From contig NZ_CP012719.1 of the NCBI RefSeq assembly GCF_001697145.1, forward strand, positions 902,501 through 966,500: DNA of 64,000 bases. The letters are read 5' to 3'. Positions 44,819 through 55,424 of the stretch are shown piece after piece. The position numbers were made by a program, and so were the translations under genes. Numbering within the stretch: the first letter of the stretch is position 1; every line of letters starts with the position of its first letter. The notes beneath the pieces were generated by a model. The model made no database searches. It was not told the origin of the DNA and was given only the letters and a program-made list of their open reading frames with translations. The DNA is from Streptococcus anginosus. GTDB taxonomy: Bacteria > Bacillota > Bacilli > Lactobacillales > Streptococcaceae.

Positions 44819-45400
44819 ATGAAATTATTAGAAGAACGCATCCTAAAAGACGGAAATGTTTTAGGAGAAAATATTTTAAAAGTGGATTCATTTCTGACTC
44901 ACCAAGTCGATTTCAACTTGATGAAAGAAATTGGTAAAGTGTTTGCAACCTATTTTCGCTCGGCTGGTATTACAAAAGTTGTGACAATTGAAGCATCTGG
45001 CATCGCACCTGCTATTTATACAGCAGAAGCATTGGGCGTTCCAATGATTTTTGCGAAAAAGTCAAAAAACATCACTATGACGGAAGGAATTTTAACGACC
45101 GAGGTTTATTCTTTTACCAAACAAGTGACAAGTACGGTATCGATTGTAGGGAAATTTTTAAATCGTCACGATAAAGTGCTTATTGTCGATGATTTCCTAG
45201 CAAATGGGCAAGCAGCTAAGGGGCTAGTTGATATCATTGAACAATCAGGTGCCCATGTGGAAGCGATTGGCATTGTGATTGAAAAATCATTCCAAGAAGG
45301 AAGAAAGTTACTAGAAGAAGATAAGCGAAAAGTCGTTTCTTTGGCTCGTATTCAAAAATTTGAAAATGGAAAAGTTGTATTTATGGAGGCTGATGCATAA
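44819..45400 (+). CDS. xpt: Xanthine phosphoribosyltransferase
   Basis: A 193-residue salvage enzyme that makes XMP from xanthine and PRPP. It begins [20 protein letters not shown]. The PRPP-binding loop is [21 protein letters not shown] (about residues 120-140), and [27 protein letters not shown] is typical of Xpt. The ATG at 44819 follows AAAAGGAG; an upstream TTG at 44777 lies in the terminator and is rejected. The pbuX start codon overlaps its stop (TAATG). Transcription is controlled by the purine riboswitch. Confidence 0.96.
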   Translation: MKLLEERILKDGNVLGENILKVDSFLTHQVDFNLMKEIGKVFATYFRSAGITKVVTIEASGIAPAIYTAEALGVPMIFAKKSKNITMTEGILTTEVYSFTKQVTSTVSIVGKFLNRHDKVLIVDDFLANGQAAKGLVDIIEQSGAHVEAIGIVIEKSFQEGRKLLEEDKRKVVSLARIQKFENGKVVFMEADA

Positions 45401-46665
45401 TGGAACTGAAAGAAGAAAAACACTCACAGGCGGCTGTCTTAGGTTTGCAGCACTTATTGGCAATGTACTCTGGGTCAATCCTTGTACCCATTATGATTGC
45501 TGGTGCGCTAGGTTATTCGAGCCAACAGCTGACCTATCTCATCTCTACAGATATTTTTATGTGTGGTGTGGCAACATTTTTGCAATTGCAACTCAATAAA
45601 TATTTCGGAATTGGCCTTCCAGTCGTACTTGGCGTTGCTTTCCAATCGGTTGCACCTCTGATTATGATTGGTCAAAAACATGGAAGTGGAGCTATGTTTG
45701 GAGCGCTCATCGTTTCCGGTATCTACGTTCTTTTGATTGCAGGAATTTTTTCTAAAATTGCTAATTTCTTCCCACCGATTGTGACGGGCTCAGTCATTAC
45801 AACCATTGGTTTGACACTTATTCCTGTTGCGATTGGCAATATGGGAAATAATAGTGAAAAGCCCACTGCACAAAGTTTGCTGTTAGCTGCTGTTACGATT
45901 TTAATTATACTGTTAGTAAATATCTTTGCGAAAGGCTTTCTTAAATCCATTTCCATTCTGATTGGCTTAATTATTGGAACGATTATTGCTAGCTTTATGG
46001 GCTTAGTAGATTTTGCGCCAGTAACTCAAGCCCCTCTTGTACATGTTCCAACACCGTTTTATTTTGGAATACCTAAGTTTGAACTTTCATCCATCATCAT
46101 GATGTGTATTATTGCAACAGTTTCTTTGGTAGAATCAACAGGTGTTTATTTTGCACTTTCAGATATTACAAACGAAAAGTTAGATAGCATTCGTCTGCGA
46201 AATGGTTATCGTGCAGAAGGACTTGCAGTACTTCTTGGCGGTATTTTTAACACTTTCCCTTATACAGGATTTTCACAAAATGTTGGTTTAGTCAAACTTT
46301 CTGGAATTAAAACACGTCTACCAATCTATTATGCAGCAGGATTCTTAGTCTTGTTAGGATTATTACCAAAATTCGGAGCTTTGGCACAAATTATTCCAAG
46401 TCCTGTACTCGGTGGTGCCATGCTTGTCATGTTTGGTTTTGTTTCTGTTCAGGGAATGCAAATGCTAGCACGAGTTGATTTTGAACACAATGAACACCAT
46501 TTCTTGATTGCTGCTGTATCTATTTCCGCTGGAGTTGGCTTAAATGGAAGTAATCTTTTTAACAGTTTGCCAACTGGCTTGCAAATGTTTTTCTCAAACG
46601 GAATTGTCACGGCAAGTGTCATTGCGATTGTATTGAATCTTATTTTAAATCGTGAGAAGAAATAG
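45400..46665 (+). CDS. pbuX: Xanthine permease
   Basis: A 421-residue nucleobase:cation symporter-2 family transporter with about 12-14 membrane segments. Motifs: AAVLGLQHLLAMYSGSILVP near the N-terminus, the conserved LVESTGVYFALSDIT (about residues 246-260), and the NTFPYTGFSQNVGLV signature near 285. It imports xanthine for Xpt. Translationally coupled to xpt by a one-base overlap. Confidence 0.95.
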   Translation: MELKEEKHSQAAVLGLQHLLAMYSGSILVPIMIAGALGYSSQQLTYLISTDIFMCGVATFLQLQLNKYFGIGLPVVLGVAFQSVAPLIMIGQKHGSGAMFGALIVSGIYVLLIAGIFSKIANFFPPIVTGSVITTIGLTLIPVAIGNMGNNSEKPTAQSLLLAAVTILIILLVNIFAKGFLKSISILIGLIIGTIIASFMGLVDFAPVTQAPLVHVPTPFYFGIPKFELSSIIMMCIIATVSLVESTGVYFALSDITNEKLDSIRLRNGYRAEGLAVLLGGIFNTFPYTGFSQNVGLVKLSGIKTRLPIYYAAGFLVLLGLLPKFGALAQIIPSPVLGGAMLVMFGFVSVQGMQMLARVDFEHNEHHFLIAAVSISAGVGLNGSNLFNSLPTGLQMFFSNGIVTASVIAIVLNLILNREKK

Positions 46666-46675
46666 AGTTTGAAAA

Positions 46676-46708
46676 GAGGCTGGGAGGATTTCCTCCTAGC
46701 TTTTTTGA
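46676..46708 (+). terminator. xpt-pbuX terminator
   Basis: GCTGGGAGG pairs with CCTCCTAGC (one G-U), followed by TTTTTT. Confidence 0.88.
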
Positions 46709-46764
46709 CTATTCTGAGTGCTTATAGTATAGTTAAGAGAGAAGGAATAATTTGAGGAGATTTT

Positions 46765-48108
46765 ATGTACCAAGCTCGCAATTTAAAAGAACGAATGACC
46801 CTATTTATCTCGATTTTTTTGCCAATTTTGATTTATCAACTGGCTAATTTTTCGGCCTCTTTTGTGGACACAACCATGACAGGGCAATACCATACTTTGC
46901 ATTTAGCGGGAGTGTCAATGGCGACTAGCTTATGGAGTCCGTTTTTTACTTTTTTGACTGGTATTGTCTCAGCCTTGGTTCCGATTATTGGACACCATCT
47001 GGGACGAAAACAAGAAGAAAAAATCGCTTCTGATTTTTATCAGTTTATTTATTTATCTCTCGTTTTGTCTCTTCTCTTGTTTGGACTCGTTTTTTTAGGT
47101 GCACCGCTTGTTTTGTCCAATATTGGCTTAGAACCACTAGTAGCAGAAGTCTCTATACATTATCTCTGGTATTTGGCATTTGGTATTATCCCTTTGCTTT
47201 TATTTAGTGTTGTACGCTCTTTATTAGACGCATTAGGATTGACAAGATTATCCATGTACCTTATGTTGCTCTTACTACCATTGAATGCCAGCTTTAATTA
47301 CATTTTAATTTATGGGGCATTTGGTTTCCCAGAAATGGGCGGAGCAGGAGCGGGGCTGGGGACTTCGTTGGCTTACTGGGTGCTGTTAATCCTTTCGGTA
47401 GTAGTTGCCAAAAGACATCCTAGAATTAAAAAATATCAATTATGGAAAATTCGACCTTTGGACAAAGAAGGATTGCAGGAAGGGATTCGTCTCGGTTTTC
47501 CTATTGGTGGGACTGTCTTTGCAGAAGTTGTGATATTTTCAGTCGTAGGTTTGCTCATGGCTAAGTTTTCTTCGTTAATCATTGCCAGTCACCAATCGGC
47601 TATCAGCTTTTCCAATCTTATGTATGCTTTTCCTATGAGCATTTCTAATGCTATGGCGATTATCGTTTCTTACGAAATTGGCGCAAAGCGCCTAGACTAT
47701 GTCAGAAAATATTGTGTTTTGGGAAGATTGACTGCACTTGGGTTCGCTGTTTTCACGCTGACATTTTTATATCTTTTCCGTTATCAAGTCGCTTCACTGT
47801 ATGGAACCAACAAAGAATTTATACGTTTGACGTCTATTTTCTTAACTTACAGTTTATTTTTTCAATTAGCAGATACTTTTGCAGCACCACTTCAAGGGAT
47901 TTTACGCGGATACAAGGATACAAAAGTTCCATTTTATTTGGGCTTGATTGGCTATTGGGGTGTGTCGTTACCAGTTGGATTACTATTGGATTACATGACA
48001 AATTTAGGTCCCTTTGCTTATTGGATTGGTTTAATTTCTAGTCTGGTTGTTAGTGGCATTTTATACCAACTTCGTCTTAATCATATTCAAAAAAAGAAAT
48101 TAGCTTAA
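46765..48108 (+). CDS. MATE family multidrug efflux transporter
   Basis: A 447-residue protein with twelve predicted membrane segments in two related halves, typical of MATE cation-coupled exporters (NorM/DinF branch). It has SASFVDTTMTGQYHTLHLAGVSMATSLWSP near residues 27-56 and the half-repeat FAAPLQGILRGYKDTKVPFYLGLIGYWGVSLP near 370. Substrates are probably cationic drugs or metabolites but are not defined. Single gene with its own ribosome binding site (GAGGAG) and a terminator shared with the tautomerase gene. Confidence 0.92.
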   Translation: MYQARNLKERMTLFISIFLPILIYQLANFSASFVDTTMTGQYHTLHLAGVSMATSLWSPFFTFLTGIVSALVPIIGHHLGRKQEEKIASDFYQFIYLSLVLSLLLFGLVFLGAPLVLSNIGLEPLVAEVSIHYLWYLAFGIIPLLLFSVVRSLLDALGLTRLSMYLMLLLLPLNASFNYILIYGAFGFPEMGGAGAGLGTSLAYWVLLILSVVVAKRHPRIKKYQLWKIRPLDKEGLQEGIRLGFPIGGTVFAEVVIFSVVGLLMAKFSSLIIASHQSAISFSNLMYAFPMSISNAMAIIVSYEIGAKRLDYVRKYCVLGRLTALGFAVFTLTFLYLFRYQVASLYGTNKEFIRLTSIFLTYSLFFQLADTFAAPLQGILRGYKDTKVPFYLGLIGYWGVSLPVGLLLDYMTNLGPFAYWIGLISSLVVSGILYQLRLNHIQKKKLA

Positions 48109-48141
48109 ATGTTGCATCTACATCATTTATCATTCTGAATT

Positions 48142-48180
48142 AAAAAAAGAATCTCAGATTTTTATCCAAGATTCTTTTTT
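48142..48180. terminator. Bidirectional terminator between the MATE and tautomerase genes
   Basis: AAAAAGAATCT pairs with AGATTCTTTTT; A and T runs flank both sides. Confidence 0.85.
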
Positions 48181-48181
48181 G

Positions 48182-48364
48182 TTATTTTGTACGCATTTCA
48201 CCTTGTGGGAAATAAGTCCCTTCTGGCATGTCGTTTATGATGACATGAACAGCAGATTGTGGCGCGCCAGTATTTTTTACGACAGCGGCAGTAACTTCTT
48301 TTGCAAGAGCTTTCTTTTGTTCTAACGTGCGTCCTTCAAATAAATCAATTCTGACAAATGGCAT
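48182..48364 (-). CDS. 4-oxalocrotonate tautomerase family enzyme
   Basis: A 60-residue protein beginning MPFVRIDLFEGRTLEQK. After removal of methionine, proline 1 is the catalytic base of the family. SAVHVIINDMPEGTYFPQGE is the conserved C-terminal half. It forms a hexamer in known members. The physiological substrate is unknown; streptococci do not have the meta-cleavage pathway. It is divergent from tdk and has GGAGAA before the start. Confidence 0.93.
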   Translation of the reverse strand: MPFVRIDLFEGRTLEQKKALAKEVTAAVVKNTGAPQSAVHVIINDMPEGTYFPQGEMRTK

Positions 48365-48485
48365 AGTGTTTCTCCTTTTTATCTTTGATATTTTTATTTT
48401 ATCATAAATTAGGTTTTAAAGCGTGTCAGAATATGGTAAAATAAGAAGTATTAAAAATTGGAGAATTTGAAACGAATTAAAGAAA

Positions 48486-49070
48486 ATGGCTCAGTTGTAT
48501 TATAAATATGGCACGATGAACTCGGGCAAAACAATCGAAATTTTAAAAGTAGCACACAACTATGAAGAACAGGGCAAAGGTGTTGTTATCATGACGAGCG
48601 CACTTGATACACGTGACGGTTTCGGCGTTGTTTCTAGTCGTATTGGCATGAAGCGAAAAGCAGTTGCAATAGCAGAAGATACTGATATTTTCCGCTTTAT
48701 TCAAGAAATGCCTGAAAAGCCTTATTGCGTATTGATTGATGAAGCTCAGTTTCTTTCTCGTCATCATGTCTATGATTTGGCAAGAGTAGTTGATGAATTA
48801 AATGTACCAGTTATGGCTTTTGGTTTGAAAAATGATTTTCGCAATGAGTTATTTGAAGGCTCCAAATATCTCCTGCTTCTAGCAGATAAAATTGATGAGA
48901 TTAAAACGATTTGTCAATTTTGCTCCAAAAAAGCAACCATGGTATTAAGAACAACGAATGGTAAGCCGGTCTATGAAGGGGAGCAGATTCAAATCGGTGG
49001 GAATGAAACATATATTCCTGTCTGTCGGAAGCATTATTTTCAGCCAGAAATTGACGAAATGAAGAGTTAA
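48486..49070 (+). CDS. tdk: Thymidine kinase
   Basis: A 194-residue type II thymidine kinase. P-loop [13 protein letters not shown] (residues about 8-20), Walker B-like [10 protein letters not shown] near 77-86, the lasso zinc site CQFCSKKA with CRKH, and a substrate-binding tyrosine region near [10 protein letters not shown]. The ribosome binding site is weak; an upstream in-frame TGA fixes this ATG as the first usable start. It begins the tdk-prfA-prmC-sua5-glyA run found in streptococci. Confidence 0.95.
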   Translation: MAQLYYKYGTMNSGKTIEILKVAHNYEEQGKGVVIMTSALDTRDGFGVVSSRIGMKRKAVAIAEDTDIFRFIQEMPEKPYCVLIDEAQFLSRHHVYDLARVVDELNVPVMAFGLKNDFRNELFEGSKYLLLLADKIDEIKTICQFCSKKATMVLRTTNGKPVYEGEQIQIGGNETYIPVCRKHYFQPEIDEMKS

Positions 49071-49088
49071 GGAGAGGTGTAGCAAACG

Positions 49089-50168
49089 ATGAATATTTAT
49101 GAACAACTACAAGCCGTTGAAGATCGTTACGAAGAGCTGGGGGAACTTCTGAGTGACCCAGATGTTGTTAGTGACACCAAGCGTTTTATGGAATTGTCCA
49201 AAGAAGAAGCAAGTACACGCGATACGGTAGCAACTTATCGTGAATATAAAAGGGTGCTCCAAAACATCACAGATGCCGAGGAAATGATCAAAGACGCTTC
49301 TGGCGATGCTGATTTGGAAGAAATGGCAAAGCAAGAGCTCAAAGATGCAAAAGCTGAAAAAGAAGAATACGAGGAAAAATTGAAAATTCTTCTCTTACCA
49401 AAAGATCCAAATGATGATAAAAACATCATCTTAGAAATCCGTGGTGCAGCAGGAGGTGATGAAGCCTCGCTCTTTGCCGGTGATCTTCTGACAATGTATC
49501 AAAAATACGCTGAATCGCAAGGTTGGAAATTCGAGGTTATGGAAGCTTCTATGAATGGAGTCGGTGGCTTCAAAGAAGTAGTAGCGATGGTTTCTGGTCA
49601 ATCCGTGTATTCCAAATTAAAATACGAATCAGGTGCTCATCGCGTACAACGTGTCCCAGTAACAGAAAGTCAAGGACGAGTTCACACTTCGACAGCCACA
49701 GTCTTAGTCATGCCTGAAGTTGAAGAAGTGGAATACGATATTGATCCAAAAGATCTTCGGATTGACATTTATCACGCTTCTGGTGCTGGCGGTCAGAATG
49801 TCAACAAAGTTGCAACAGCCGTTCGGATTGTTCACTTGCCGACAAATATCAAGGTTGAAATGCAGGAAGAACGAACCCAGCAAAAAAATCGTGACAAAGC
49901 TATGAAGATCATCCGTGCGCGTGTAGCGGATCATTTTGCGCAAATTGCGCAAGACGAGCAAGATGCTGAGCGAAAATCAACTATTGGTACTGGAGATCGC
50001 TCAGAGCGAATTCGTACCTATAATTTCCCACAAAATCGTGTGACAGATCACCGTATCGGTTTAACGCTGCAAAAGCTAGATACGATTTTAGCTGGGAAAT
50101 TAGATGAAATCGTGGATGCCTTGGTATTGTATGACCAAACACAAAAACTAGAAGAATTGAATAAATAA
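49089..50168 (+). CDS. prfA: Peptide chain release factor 1
   Basis: A 359-residue class I release factor for UAA and UAG. It shows the catalytic GGQ loop in [20 protein letters not shown] (about residues 225-244) and the anticodon-mimic tripeptide in [16 protein letters not shown] (PVT, near residue 183). PrmC, encoded by the next gene, methylates the GGQ glutamine. The stop of prfA overlaps the ATG of prmC (TAATG). Confidence 0.97.
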   Translation: MNIYEQLQAVEDRYEELGELLSDPDVVSDTKRFMELSKEEASTRDTVATYREYKRVLQNITDAEEMIKDASGDADLEEMAKQELKDAKAEKEEYEEKLKILLLPKDPNDDKNIILEIRGAAGGDEASLFAGDLLTMYQKYAESQGWKFEVMEASMNGVGGFKEVVAMVSGQSVYSKLKYESGAHRVQRVPVTESQGRVHTSTATVLVMPEVEEVEYDIDPKDLRIDIYHASGAGGQNVNKVATAVRIVHLPTNIKVEMQEERTQQKNRDKAMKIIRARVADHFAQIAQDEQDAERKSTIGTGDRSERIRTYNFPQNRVTDHRIGLTLQKLDTILAGKLDEIVDALVLYDQTQKLEELNK

Positions 50169-50998
50169 TGAAATTAGCTCAAATTCTTGCTGAAATGAAA
50201 AAACAGCTTGAAGCAATTGGCGAAGAAGCTGAAAGTCTCTCCTTTACTTTTCGAATTTCGAAAAACTTATCTTTTACCCAATTTGTGTTGAAAATGCAGG
50301 CAGAAGCAACAGCAGATGATATAGAATTACTGAAAAAGATTCAATCTCAATTATTAGTTCATAGACCTGCCCAATACATTATTGGGAACGCAGAATTTCA
50401 TGGACACTCGTTCAAAGTAGATGAACGAGTGCTGATTCCCCGACCAGAAACCGAGGAATTGGTCAACCTTATCTTGTCTGAAAATCCTAATACCAATATA
50501 AAGGTTTTGGATATCGGCACTGGAAGCGGAGCAATTGCTCTCTCTTTGGCTACCGAGCGTTCGAATTGGCAGGTCACGGCTTCCGACATTTCCCAAGATG
50601 CTCTGGATTTGGCGCAAGAAAATGCAGAAGCAATTGATGTAGCGATTGATTTTGTTCAGTCTGATTGTTTTCAGGCAATTACAGGAAAGTATGATATTAT
50701 TGTATCCAATCCGCCCTATATTTCAGAAACGGACAGAGAAGAAGTAGGACTAAATGTCCTTGCTTCAGAACCTCATCTTGCTCTTTTTGCTGAAGAAGAC
50801 GGGTATGCTGTGTATCGAAAAATTGCTGAGAACGCCCAAAAACATTTGACAGAAAAAGGTAAAATCTATCTCGAAATTGGCTACAAACAAGGGGAACATG
50901 TAAAAGAACTATTTCAGTCTGCATTTCCAAAAATGAGAATTCGCGTCTTGCAAGATCAATTCGGAAAAGATAGAATGGTAGTGGTAGATAATGGATAA
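50168..50998 (+). CDS. prmC: Release factor glutamine methyltransferase
   Basis: A 276-residue SAM-dependent N5-glutamine methyltransferase acting on the GGQ motif of RF1 and RF2. An N-terminal helical substrate-binding domain is followed by the Rossmann fold (VLDIGTGSGAIALSLA, residues about 112-127). The NPPY catalytic motif is in IIVSNPPYISETDR near 178. Coupled to prfA by a one-base overlap and to the YrdC gene by an 8-nt overlap. Confidence 0.96.
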   Translation: MKLAQILAEMKKQLEAIGEEAESLSFTFRISKNLSFTQFVLKMQAEATADDIELLKKIQSQLLVHRPAQYIIGNAEFHGHSFKVDERVLIPRPETEELVNLILSENPNTNIKVLDIGTGSGAIALSLATERSNWQVTASDISQDALDLAQENAEAIDVAIDFVQSDCFQAITGKYDIIVSNPPYISETDREEVGLNVLASEPHLALFAEEDGYAVYRKIAENAQKHLTEKGKIYLEIGYKQGEHVKELFQSAFPKMRIRVLQDQFGKDRMVVVDNG

Positions 50999-51581
50999 AA
51001 TTGAAGAAATGCTGAGCAGCGGAGGAGCAGTCGTGCTGCCAACGGAGACTGTATATGGTTTATTTTGTAAGGCACTGGATGAACAGGCTGTCAGTCATGT
51101 CTATGACTTAAAAGGCAGACCTCGCGAAAAGGCTTTGAATTTAAATGTTTCAAGTTTAGAAGAAATTTATCAATTTTCCAAACATCAGCCTCAGTATTTA
51201 AAAAAACTTTATCAAGCCTTTCTACCAGGTCCTTTGACCATTATTTTACAAGCTAATGAACAAGTCCCAGTTTGGGTAAATTCAGGTATGAAAACAATTG
51301 GTTTTCGTGTCCCTAGTCATCCTAAAACATTGGACTTGATTAGAAAATTTGGACCTCTCATTGGTCCGTCCGCAAATTTATCTGGAAAGAGTAGCGGAGT
51401 AAACTTCCAGCAAATTATGACCGATTTCAATTACGAAGTTCTTGGTATAGAAGATGATGCTTTTCTAACAGGACAGGATTCAACTATTTTGGATTTATCT
51501 GGTGAAACAGCATATATTCTACGCCAAGGTGCTGTCACTTGCGAAGAAATTCTCGCTAAAATTCCAGAAATTCACTTCTAA
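50991..51581 (+). CDS. YrdC/Sua5-type threonylcarbamoyl-AMP synthase
   Basis: A 196-residue YrdC-domain protein that should make threonylcarbamoyladenylate for tRNA t6A modification. It has GGAVVLPTETVYGLFCKA near the N-terminus, KGRPREKALNLNV at about 40-52, and IGFRVPSHP and GPSANLSGKSSG in the second half. It lacks the extra C-terminal Sua5 domain, so it is the short TsaC-like form. It overlaps prmC and lies 49 nt before glyA. Confidence 0.92.
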   Translation: MDKIEEMLSSGGAVVLPTETVYGLFCKALDEQAVSHVYDLKGRPREKALNLNVSSLEEIYQFSKHQPQYLKKLYQAFLPGPLTIILQANEQVPVWVNSGMKTIGFRVPSHPKTLDLIRKFGPLIGPSANLSGKSSGVNFQQIMTDFNYEVLGIEDDAFLTGQDSTILDLSGETAYILRQGAVTCEEILAKIPEIHF

Positions 51582-51630
51582 ACCTTGACTAAATAGGTTT
51601 TAGCCCCGCTTTAAGAGAAGGGAGACTCTT

Positions 51631-52887
51631 ATGTTTTTTGACCATAAAGACTATAAAGAATATGACGCTGAGCTTTGGGAAGCCATTGCTGCAGAAGAAA
51701 AACGTCAGCAAAACAATATTGAATTGATTGCTTCAGAAAATGTTGTTTCAAAAGCTGTTATGGCAGCACAAGGTTCTATTTTAACCAATAAATATGCCGA
51801 AGGTTATCCAGGCCGTCGCTATTATGGTGGTACGGACGTTGTGGATGTGATTGAAACTTTAGCGATTGAACGTGCTAAAGAAATCTTTGGAGCAAAATTT
51901 GCTAATGTTCAACCCCACTCAGGCAGTCAGGCGAATTGTGCGGCTTATATGGCCTTAATTGAGCCAGGCGACACAGTAATGGGAATGGATCTTGCAGCAG
52001 GCGGACATTTGACACATGGCGCAGCTGTTAGCTTCTCTGGAAAAACCTACAACTTTGTACCTTATAATGTCGATCCTGAAACTGAACTTTTAGATTTTGA
52101 TGCTATTTTGGCGCAGGCTAAAGAAGTCAAACCTAAATTGATTGTTGCAGGTGCTTCTGCCTATTCACATATTATTGATTTTGCTAAATTCCGTGAAATT
52201 GCAGATAGTGTCGGAGCCAAACTCATGGTAGACATGGCTCATATTGCCGGTTTAGTTGCCGCTGGTTTGCATCCAAGTCCAGTACCGTATGCACATATTA
52301 CGACAACTACTACTCATAAAACCCTTCGAGGACCTCGTGGTGGCTTAATTTTGACCAATGATGAAGAGTTGGCGAAAAAGATCAATTCCGCAATCTTCCC
52401 AGGAATTCAAGGAGGACCGCTAGAGCATGTCGTAGCAGCTAAAGCAGCTGCTTTCAAAGAAGTATTGGATTCAGATTTCAAAGTTTATGCTCAGCAGATT
52501 TTGGATAACGCTAAGGCAATGGTTCAAGTATTCCAACAACATGGTAATTTCCGTGTCATTTCAGGCGGTACGGAGAATCATCTTTTCCTTGTGGATGTGA
52601 CCAAAGTCGTTGAAAATGGGAAAGTCGCTCAAAACCTTTTGGATGATGTTCATATTACTCTTAATAAAAACTCTATCCCTTATGAAACCTTATCTCCATT
52701 TAAAACAAGTGGCATTCGTATTGGAACTGCAGCTATTGCAGCTCGTGGCTTTGGGGTAGCTGAAAGTACTAAAGTAGCAGAATTGATCATCAAGACTTTA
52801 GAGAATGCAAACAACGAAGCTGTTTTAGAGCAAGTCCGTGCAGAAGTTAAAGAATTGACCGATGCCTTTCCACTATATGAGGACTGA
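51631..52887 (+). CDS. glyA: Serine hydroxymethyltransferase
   Basis: A 418-residue PLP enzyme interconverting serine and glycine and feeding one-carbon units to folate. Motifs: [27 protein letters not shown] and HSGSQAN at the substrate and cofactor sites; the PLP lysine is in [14 protein letters not shown] (near residue 226); the C-terminal lobe contains [16 protein letters not shown] precedes the ATG. The NdpA-like gene starts 1 nt after the stop. Confidence 0.98.
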   Translation: MFFDHKDYKEYDAELWEAIAAEEKRQQNNIELIASENVVSKAVMAAQGSILTNKYAEGYPGRRYYGGTDVVDVIETLAIERAKEIFGAKFANVQPHSGSQANCAAYMALIEPGDTVMGMDLAAGGHLTHGAAVSFSGKTYNFVPYNVDPETELLDFDAILAQAKEVKPKLIVAGASAYSHIIDFAKFREIADSVGAKLMVDMAHIAGLVAAGLHPSPVPYAHITTTTTHKTLRGPRGGLILTNDEELAKKINSAIFPGIQGGPLEHVVAAKAAAFKEVLDSDFKVYAQQILDNAKAMVQVFQQHGNFRVISGGTENHLFLVDVTKVVENGKVAQNLLDDVHITLNKNSIPYETLSPFKTSGIRIGTAAIAARGFGVAESTKVAELIIKTLENANNEAVLEQVRAEVKELTDAFPLYED

Positions 52888-52888
52888 A

Positions 52889-53863
52889 ATGGACATTTAC
52901 GTAAAAAAAGCTATTATTCATCAATTTAGTCCATCAGACACCGACCTTCTTTTAGCAGATAAATATCTCAATATTACTCCTAAGATCGAAGAATATCTTC
53001 GCAAGAAGATTGAACGTGTCTATTCAGATGAGGCCAAAACAGGTATTTTTACCGAAGATAGTGTCTTTTTATCACATATTACAAAAGACCTTTTAGAAAC
53101 CTCTGTCAGTATTGCCAATCTCTGGAAAGAGGAGTTTTCGGTGAGCGAAAATCAGAAAACCAATGATTTGATTTTTGTTCAATTTGATAAGGAAGGCGTG
53201 GAGCATTTTGCTTTTTTGCGGATTGCTCTGCGAGAAACACTCACTCACTTGGGTGGAGAAGTAGACAATCCTATCAAGATTACCCAGAACAATTTGCCGG
53301 GATTTGGTACAGGTGCCGATGAAGCCTTGGTTATCAATCTTCAATCACGTAAATACCATTTGATTGAAAAACGGATTAAATACAATGGTGCTTTTCTCAA
53401 TTATTTTTCTGATAATCTGTTACAAGTCAATCCTAAAATTTCTCCTAAAAAATCTATCAAAGCCTTAGAAAAAACGGCTCAAAAAGTTGCAGAAAGTTTT
53501 AATCAGGATGATTTTCAATTTCAATCCAAGGTTAAATCGTCTATTTTCAAAAATTTAGAAGAAAATGATGAATTATCACCGGAAAAATTAGCAGATGACT
53601 TGTTTGATAACAATCTGACAGCTCGTTTGACTTTTATTGATCAGGTTAAGGAAACAATTCCAGAAACTGTTAAATTTGATGAAATTGATAGTAGTCGTCA
53701 GAAGAAAAAATTTGAAAACCAAAAGCTCTCTCTTTCAAATGGAATTGAGCTTATTGTCCCCAATAACATCTATCAAGATGCGGAATCCGTAGAATTCATA
53801 CAAAACGAGAATGGAACCTATTCCATTCTCATCAAAAACATAGAAGATATTCAAAGTAAATAA
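52889..53863 (+). CDS. Nucleoid-associated protein (NdpA/YejK family)
   Basis: A 324-residue member of the 37-kDa nucleoid-associated protein family. It begins [25 protein letters not shown], followed by the FIxHI-like segment [11 protein letters not shown] and the central [29 protein letters not shown] block. A role in nucleoid organisation is known only for enterobacterial relatives. The ATG at 52889 is directly after the glyA stop; an in-frame ATG at 52862 lies inside glyA. Its stop overlaps the next start codon by one base. Confidence 0.88.
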   Translation: MDIYVKKAIIHQFSPSDTDLLLADKYLNITPKIEEYLRKKIERVYSDEAKTGIFTEDSVFLSHITKDLLETSVSIANLWKEEFSVSENQKTNDLIFVQFDKEGVEHFAFLRIALRETLTHLGGEVDNPIKITQNNLPGFGTGADEALVINLQSRKYHLIEKRIKYNGAFLNYFSDNLLQVNPKISPKKSIKALEKTAQKVAESFNQDDFQFQSKVKSSIFKNLEENDELSPEKLADDLFDNNLTARLTFIDQVKETIPETVKFDEIDSSRQKKKFENQKLSLSNGIELIVPNNIYQDAESVEFIQNENGTYSILIKNIEDIQSK

Positions 53864-54465
53864 TGTTTAAAATTCTTAGAAAATTGATCCTTCTCATTCT
53901 TTTAATCTTTGTTGGTTACAAGCTTGTTCAAGTTCATCATGATGTCAAGCAAGTGATGACCTACCGTAGCTTAGTGAGAGAAGTGCTAGACGAGCAAGAT
54001 ACTGCAGCCAATGAGGAACTAGTCCTTGCTATGATTTATACTGAAACAAAGGGAAAAGTTTCTGATGTCATGCAATCTAGTGAAAGTGCGACGGGTCAGA
54101 AAAACTCTATTTTAGATAATAAAGAAAGCATTCGTCAAGGCGTTCAGACCCTATCCACGAATCTAAATGTAGCTCAAGAAAAGAAAGTAGACGTTTGGAC
54201 CGCTGTACAAGCCTATAACTTTGGTCGCTCCTATATTGACTACATTGCAAAACACGGTGGCGAAAATACCCTTGGTTTGGCAAAAAAATACTCTAAAAAT
54301 GTTGTTGCACCAAGTTTAGGAAATGTGACCGGCAAAACCTATCCTTATTACCATCCCATCGCCCTCCTTCATGGCTCTAAGCTCTATATCAATGGTGGGA
54401 ATTATTATTACTCCCGACAAGTTCAGATGAATATGCACATCATGAAAGTGATGAATTGGTTTTAA
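53863..54465 (+). CDS. pmp23: Pmp23-like membrane-anchored lysozyme-family protein
   Basis: A 200-residue protein with an N-terminal membrane segment ([21 protein letters not shown]) and an extracellular lysozyme-like/lytic transglycosylase-like domain. [10 protein letters not shown] holds the candidate catalytic glutamate near residue 64; [15 protein letters not shown] and [12 protein letters not shown] complete the domain. It corresponds to pneumococcal Pmp23, which affects division-ring organisation and beta-lactam sensitivity. It has the same position after glyA and the nucleoid protein gene, and ends at a terminator. Confidence 0.9.
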   Translation: MFKILRKLILLILLIFVGYKLVQVHHDVKQVMTYRSLVREVLDEQDTAANEELVLAMIYTETKGKVSDVMQSSESATGQKNSILDNKESIRQGVQTLSTNLNVAQEKKVDVWTAVQAYNFGRSYIDYIAKHGGENTLGLAKKYSKNVVAPSLGNVTGKTYPYYHPIALLHGSKLYINGGNYYYSRQVQMNMHIMKVMNWF

Positions 54466-54469
54466 TAAA

Positions 54470-54507
54470 TCAAAAGGTTAGAGAGCTTTGTTTTCTAACC
54501 TTTTTAG
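54470..54507 (+). terminator. Terminator of the tdk-pmp23 gene run
   Basis: AAAAGGTTAGA (54472-54482) pairs with TCTAACCTTTT, ending in T. Confidence 0.87.
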
Positions 54508-54592
54508 ATTAGTAATAGAAAACAGCAAAAAGATTGTTTTTTCTAAATATTTAAAATATTTCATATTTCTACTTTTATTTTTAAAACGAGAG

Positions 54593-54627
54593 TGCTATAA
54601 TAATCACGTAGAATTCTATAATAATCA
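54593..54627 (+). promoter_or_regulatory. SDR-gene promoter with 21-nt spaced direct repeat
   Basis: TGCTATAAT at 54593-54601 is an extended -10. The 12-mer CTATAATAATCA occurs at 54595-54606 and again at 54616-54627, exactly two helical turns apart. It could be a duplicated -10 or an operator. Confidence 0.5.
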
Positions 54628-54647
54628 AAACGGAAGGATTTGAAAAT

Positions 54648-55400
54648 ATGAATTTTTCAGGTAAAACAGCAATTGTTACCGGTGGTGCAAACGGAATTGG
54701 CAAAGAAGTAGTTCGCGGTATTGTTGAAGGTGGTGGTAATGTCATTATTGCCGACATCAATCAAGGAGCAGCTGAACGAGTGATTGCCGAATTTGGAGCA
54801 GAACACACGAGCTTTACTTATATGGATTTAGGAAATCATGAATCTATTGTAGAAGCAATGAACAAAATAATCGCAACAGCTGGTAAAATTGATATCTTAG
54901 TCAATTGTGCTGGTGTTATTAGTGCGAAACCATTTGAACAATTAACTTACGATGAATGGGAACGCACCATTCGTATTAACCTATCTGGTTGTTTTTCAAC
55001 TATTAGTACTATTTTCCCACATTTTATTGAACAAAAGGGGGGAAGAATTGTTAATGTTTCCTCAGTAGCTGCAAAATTAGGCGGTGGTTTGCTTGGAACA
55101 GCTGCTTATGCGTCTTCTAAAGCTGGTTTGAACGGTCTTACAAAAGCAGTAGCAAAAGAAGGAGGCAAATATGGTATTGCATGTAATGCGGTTTGTCCTT
55201 CTTTTACACGAACGGATATGACTACTGTATTGTCAGAAGACCCTGAAAAGAGTCAGCGTGTCATCAACATGATTCCACTTGGACGTCGTGCAGAACCTGT
55301 TGAAATTGCTCAAATGATTCTTTTCTTTGCTAGTGACTTAGCCAGCTTCGTGTCTGGAGAAATCGGTGATTGTGATGGCGGTATCACGCTGGATGGCTAA
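54648..55400 (+). CDS. Short-chain dehydrogenase/reductase (KduD/FabG-like)
   Basis: A 250-residue SDR enzyme. Cofactor motif TGGANGIG near residues 11-18, NCAGVIS (NAG motif), serine in NVSSVAAKLG, and the catalytic YASSKAG (tyrosine and lysine near residues 154-158). Aspartate in IIADINQ after the second strand favours NAD(H). The following gene encodes a KdgT-like permease, which makes a sugar-acid substrate such as 2-keto-3-deoxygluconate or 5-keto acids (KduD-like) likely but unproven. KDG kinase and aldolase genes are absent from this window. Confidence 0.85.
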   Translation: MNFSGKTAIVTGGANGIGKEVVRGIVEGGGNVIIADINQGAAERVIAEFGAEHTSFTYMDLGNHESIVEAMNKIIATAGKIDILVNCAGVISAKPFEQLTYDEWERTIRINLSGCFSTISTIFPHFIEQKGGRIVNVSSVAAKLGGGLLGTAAYASSKAGLNGLTKAVAKEGGKYGIACNAVCPSFTRTDMTTVLSEDPEKSQRVINMIPLGRRAEPVEIAQMILFFASDLASFVSGEIGDCDGGITLDG

Positions 55401-55424
55401 TTTTTTATCGAAAAGATGTATGGC

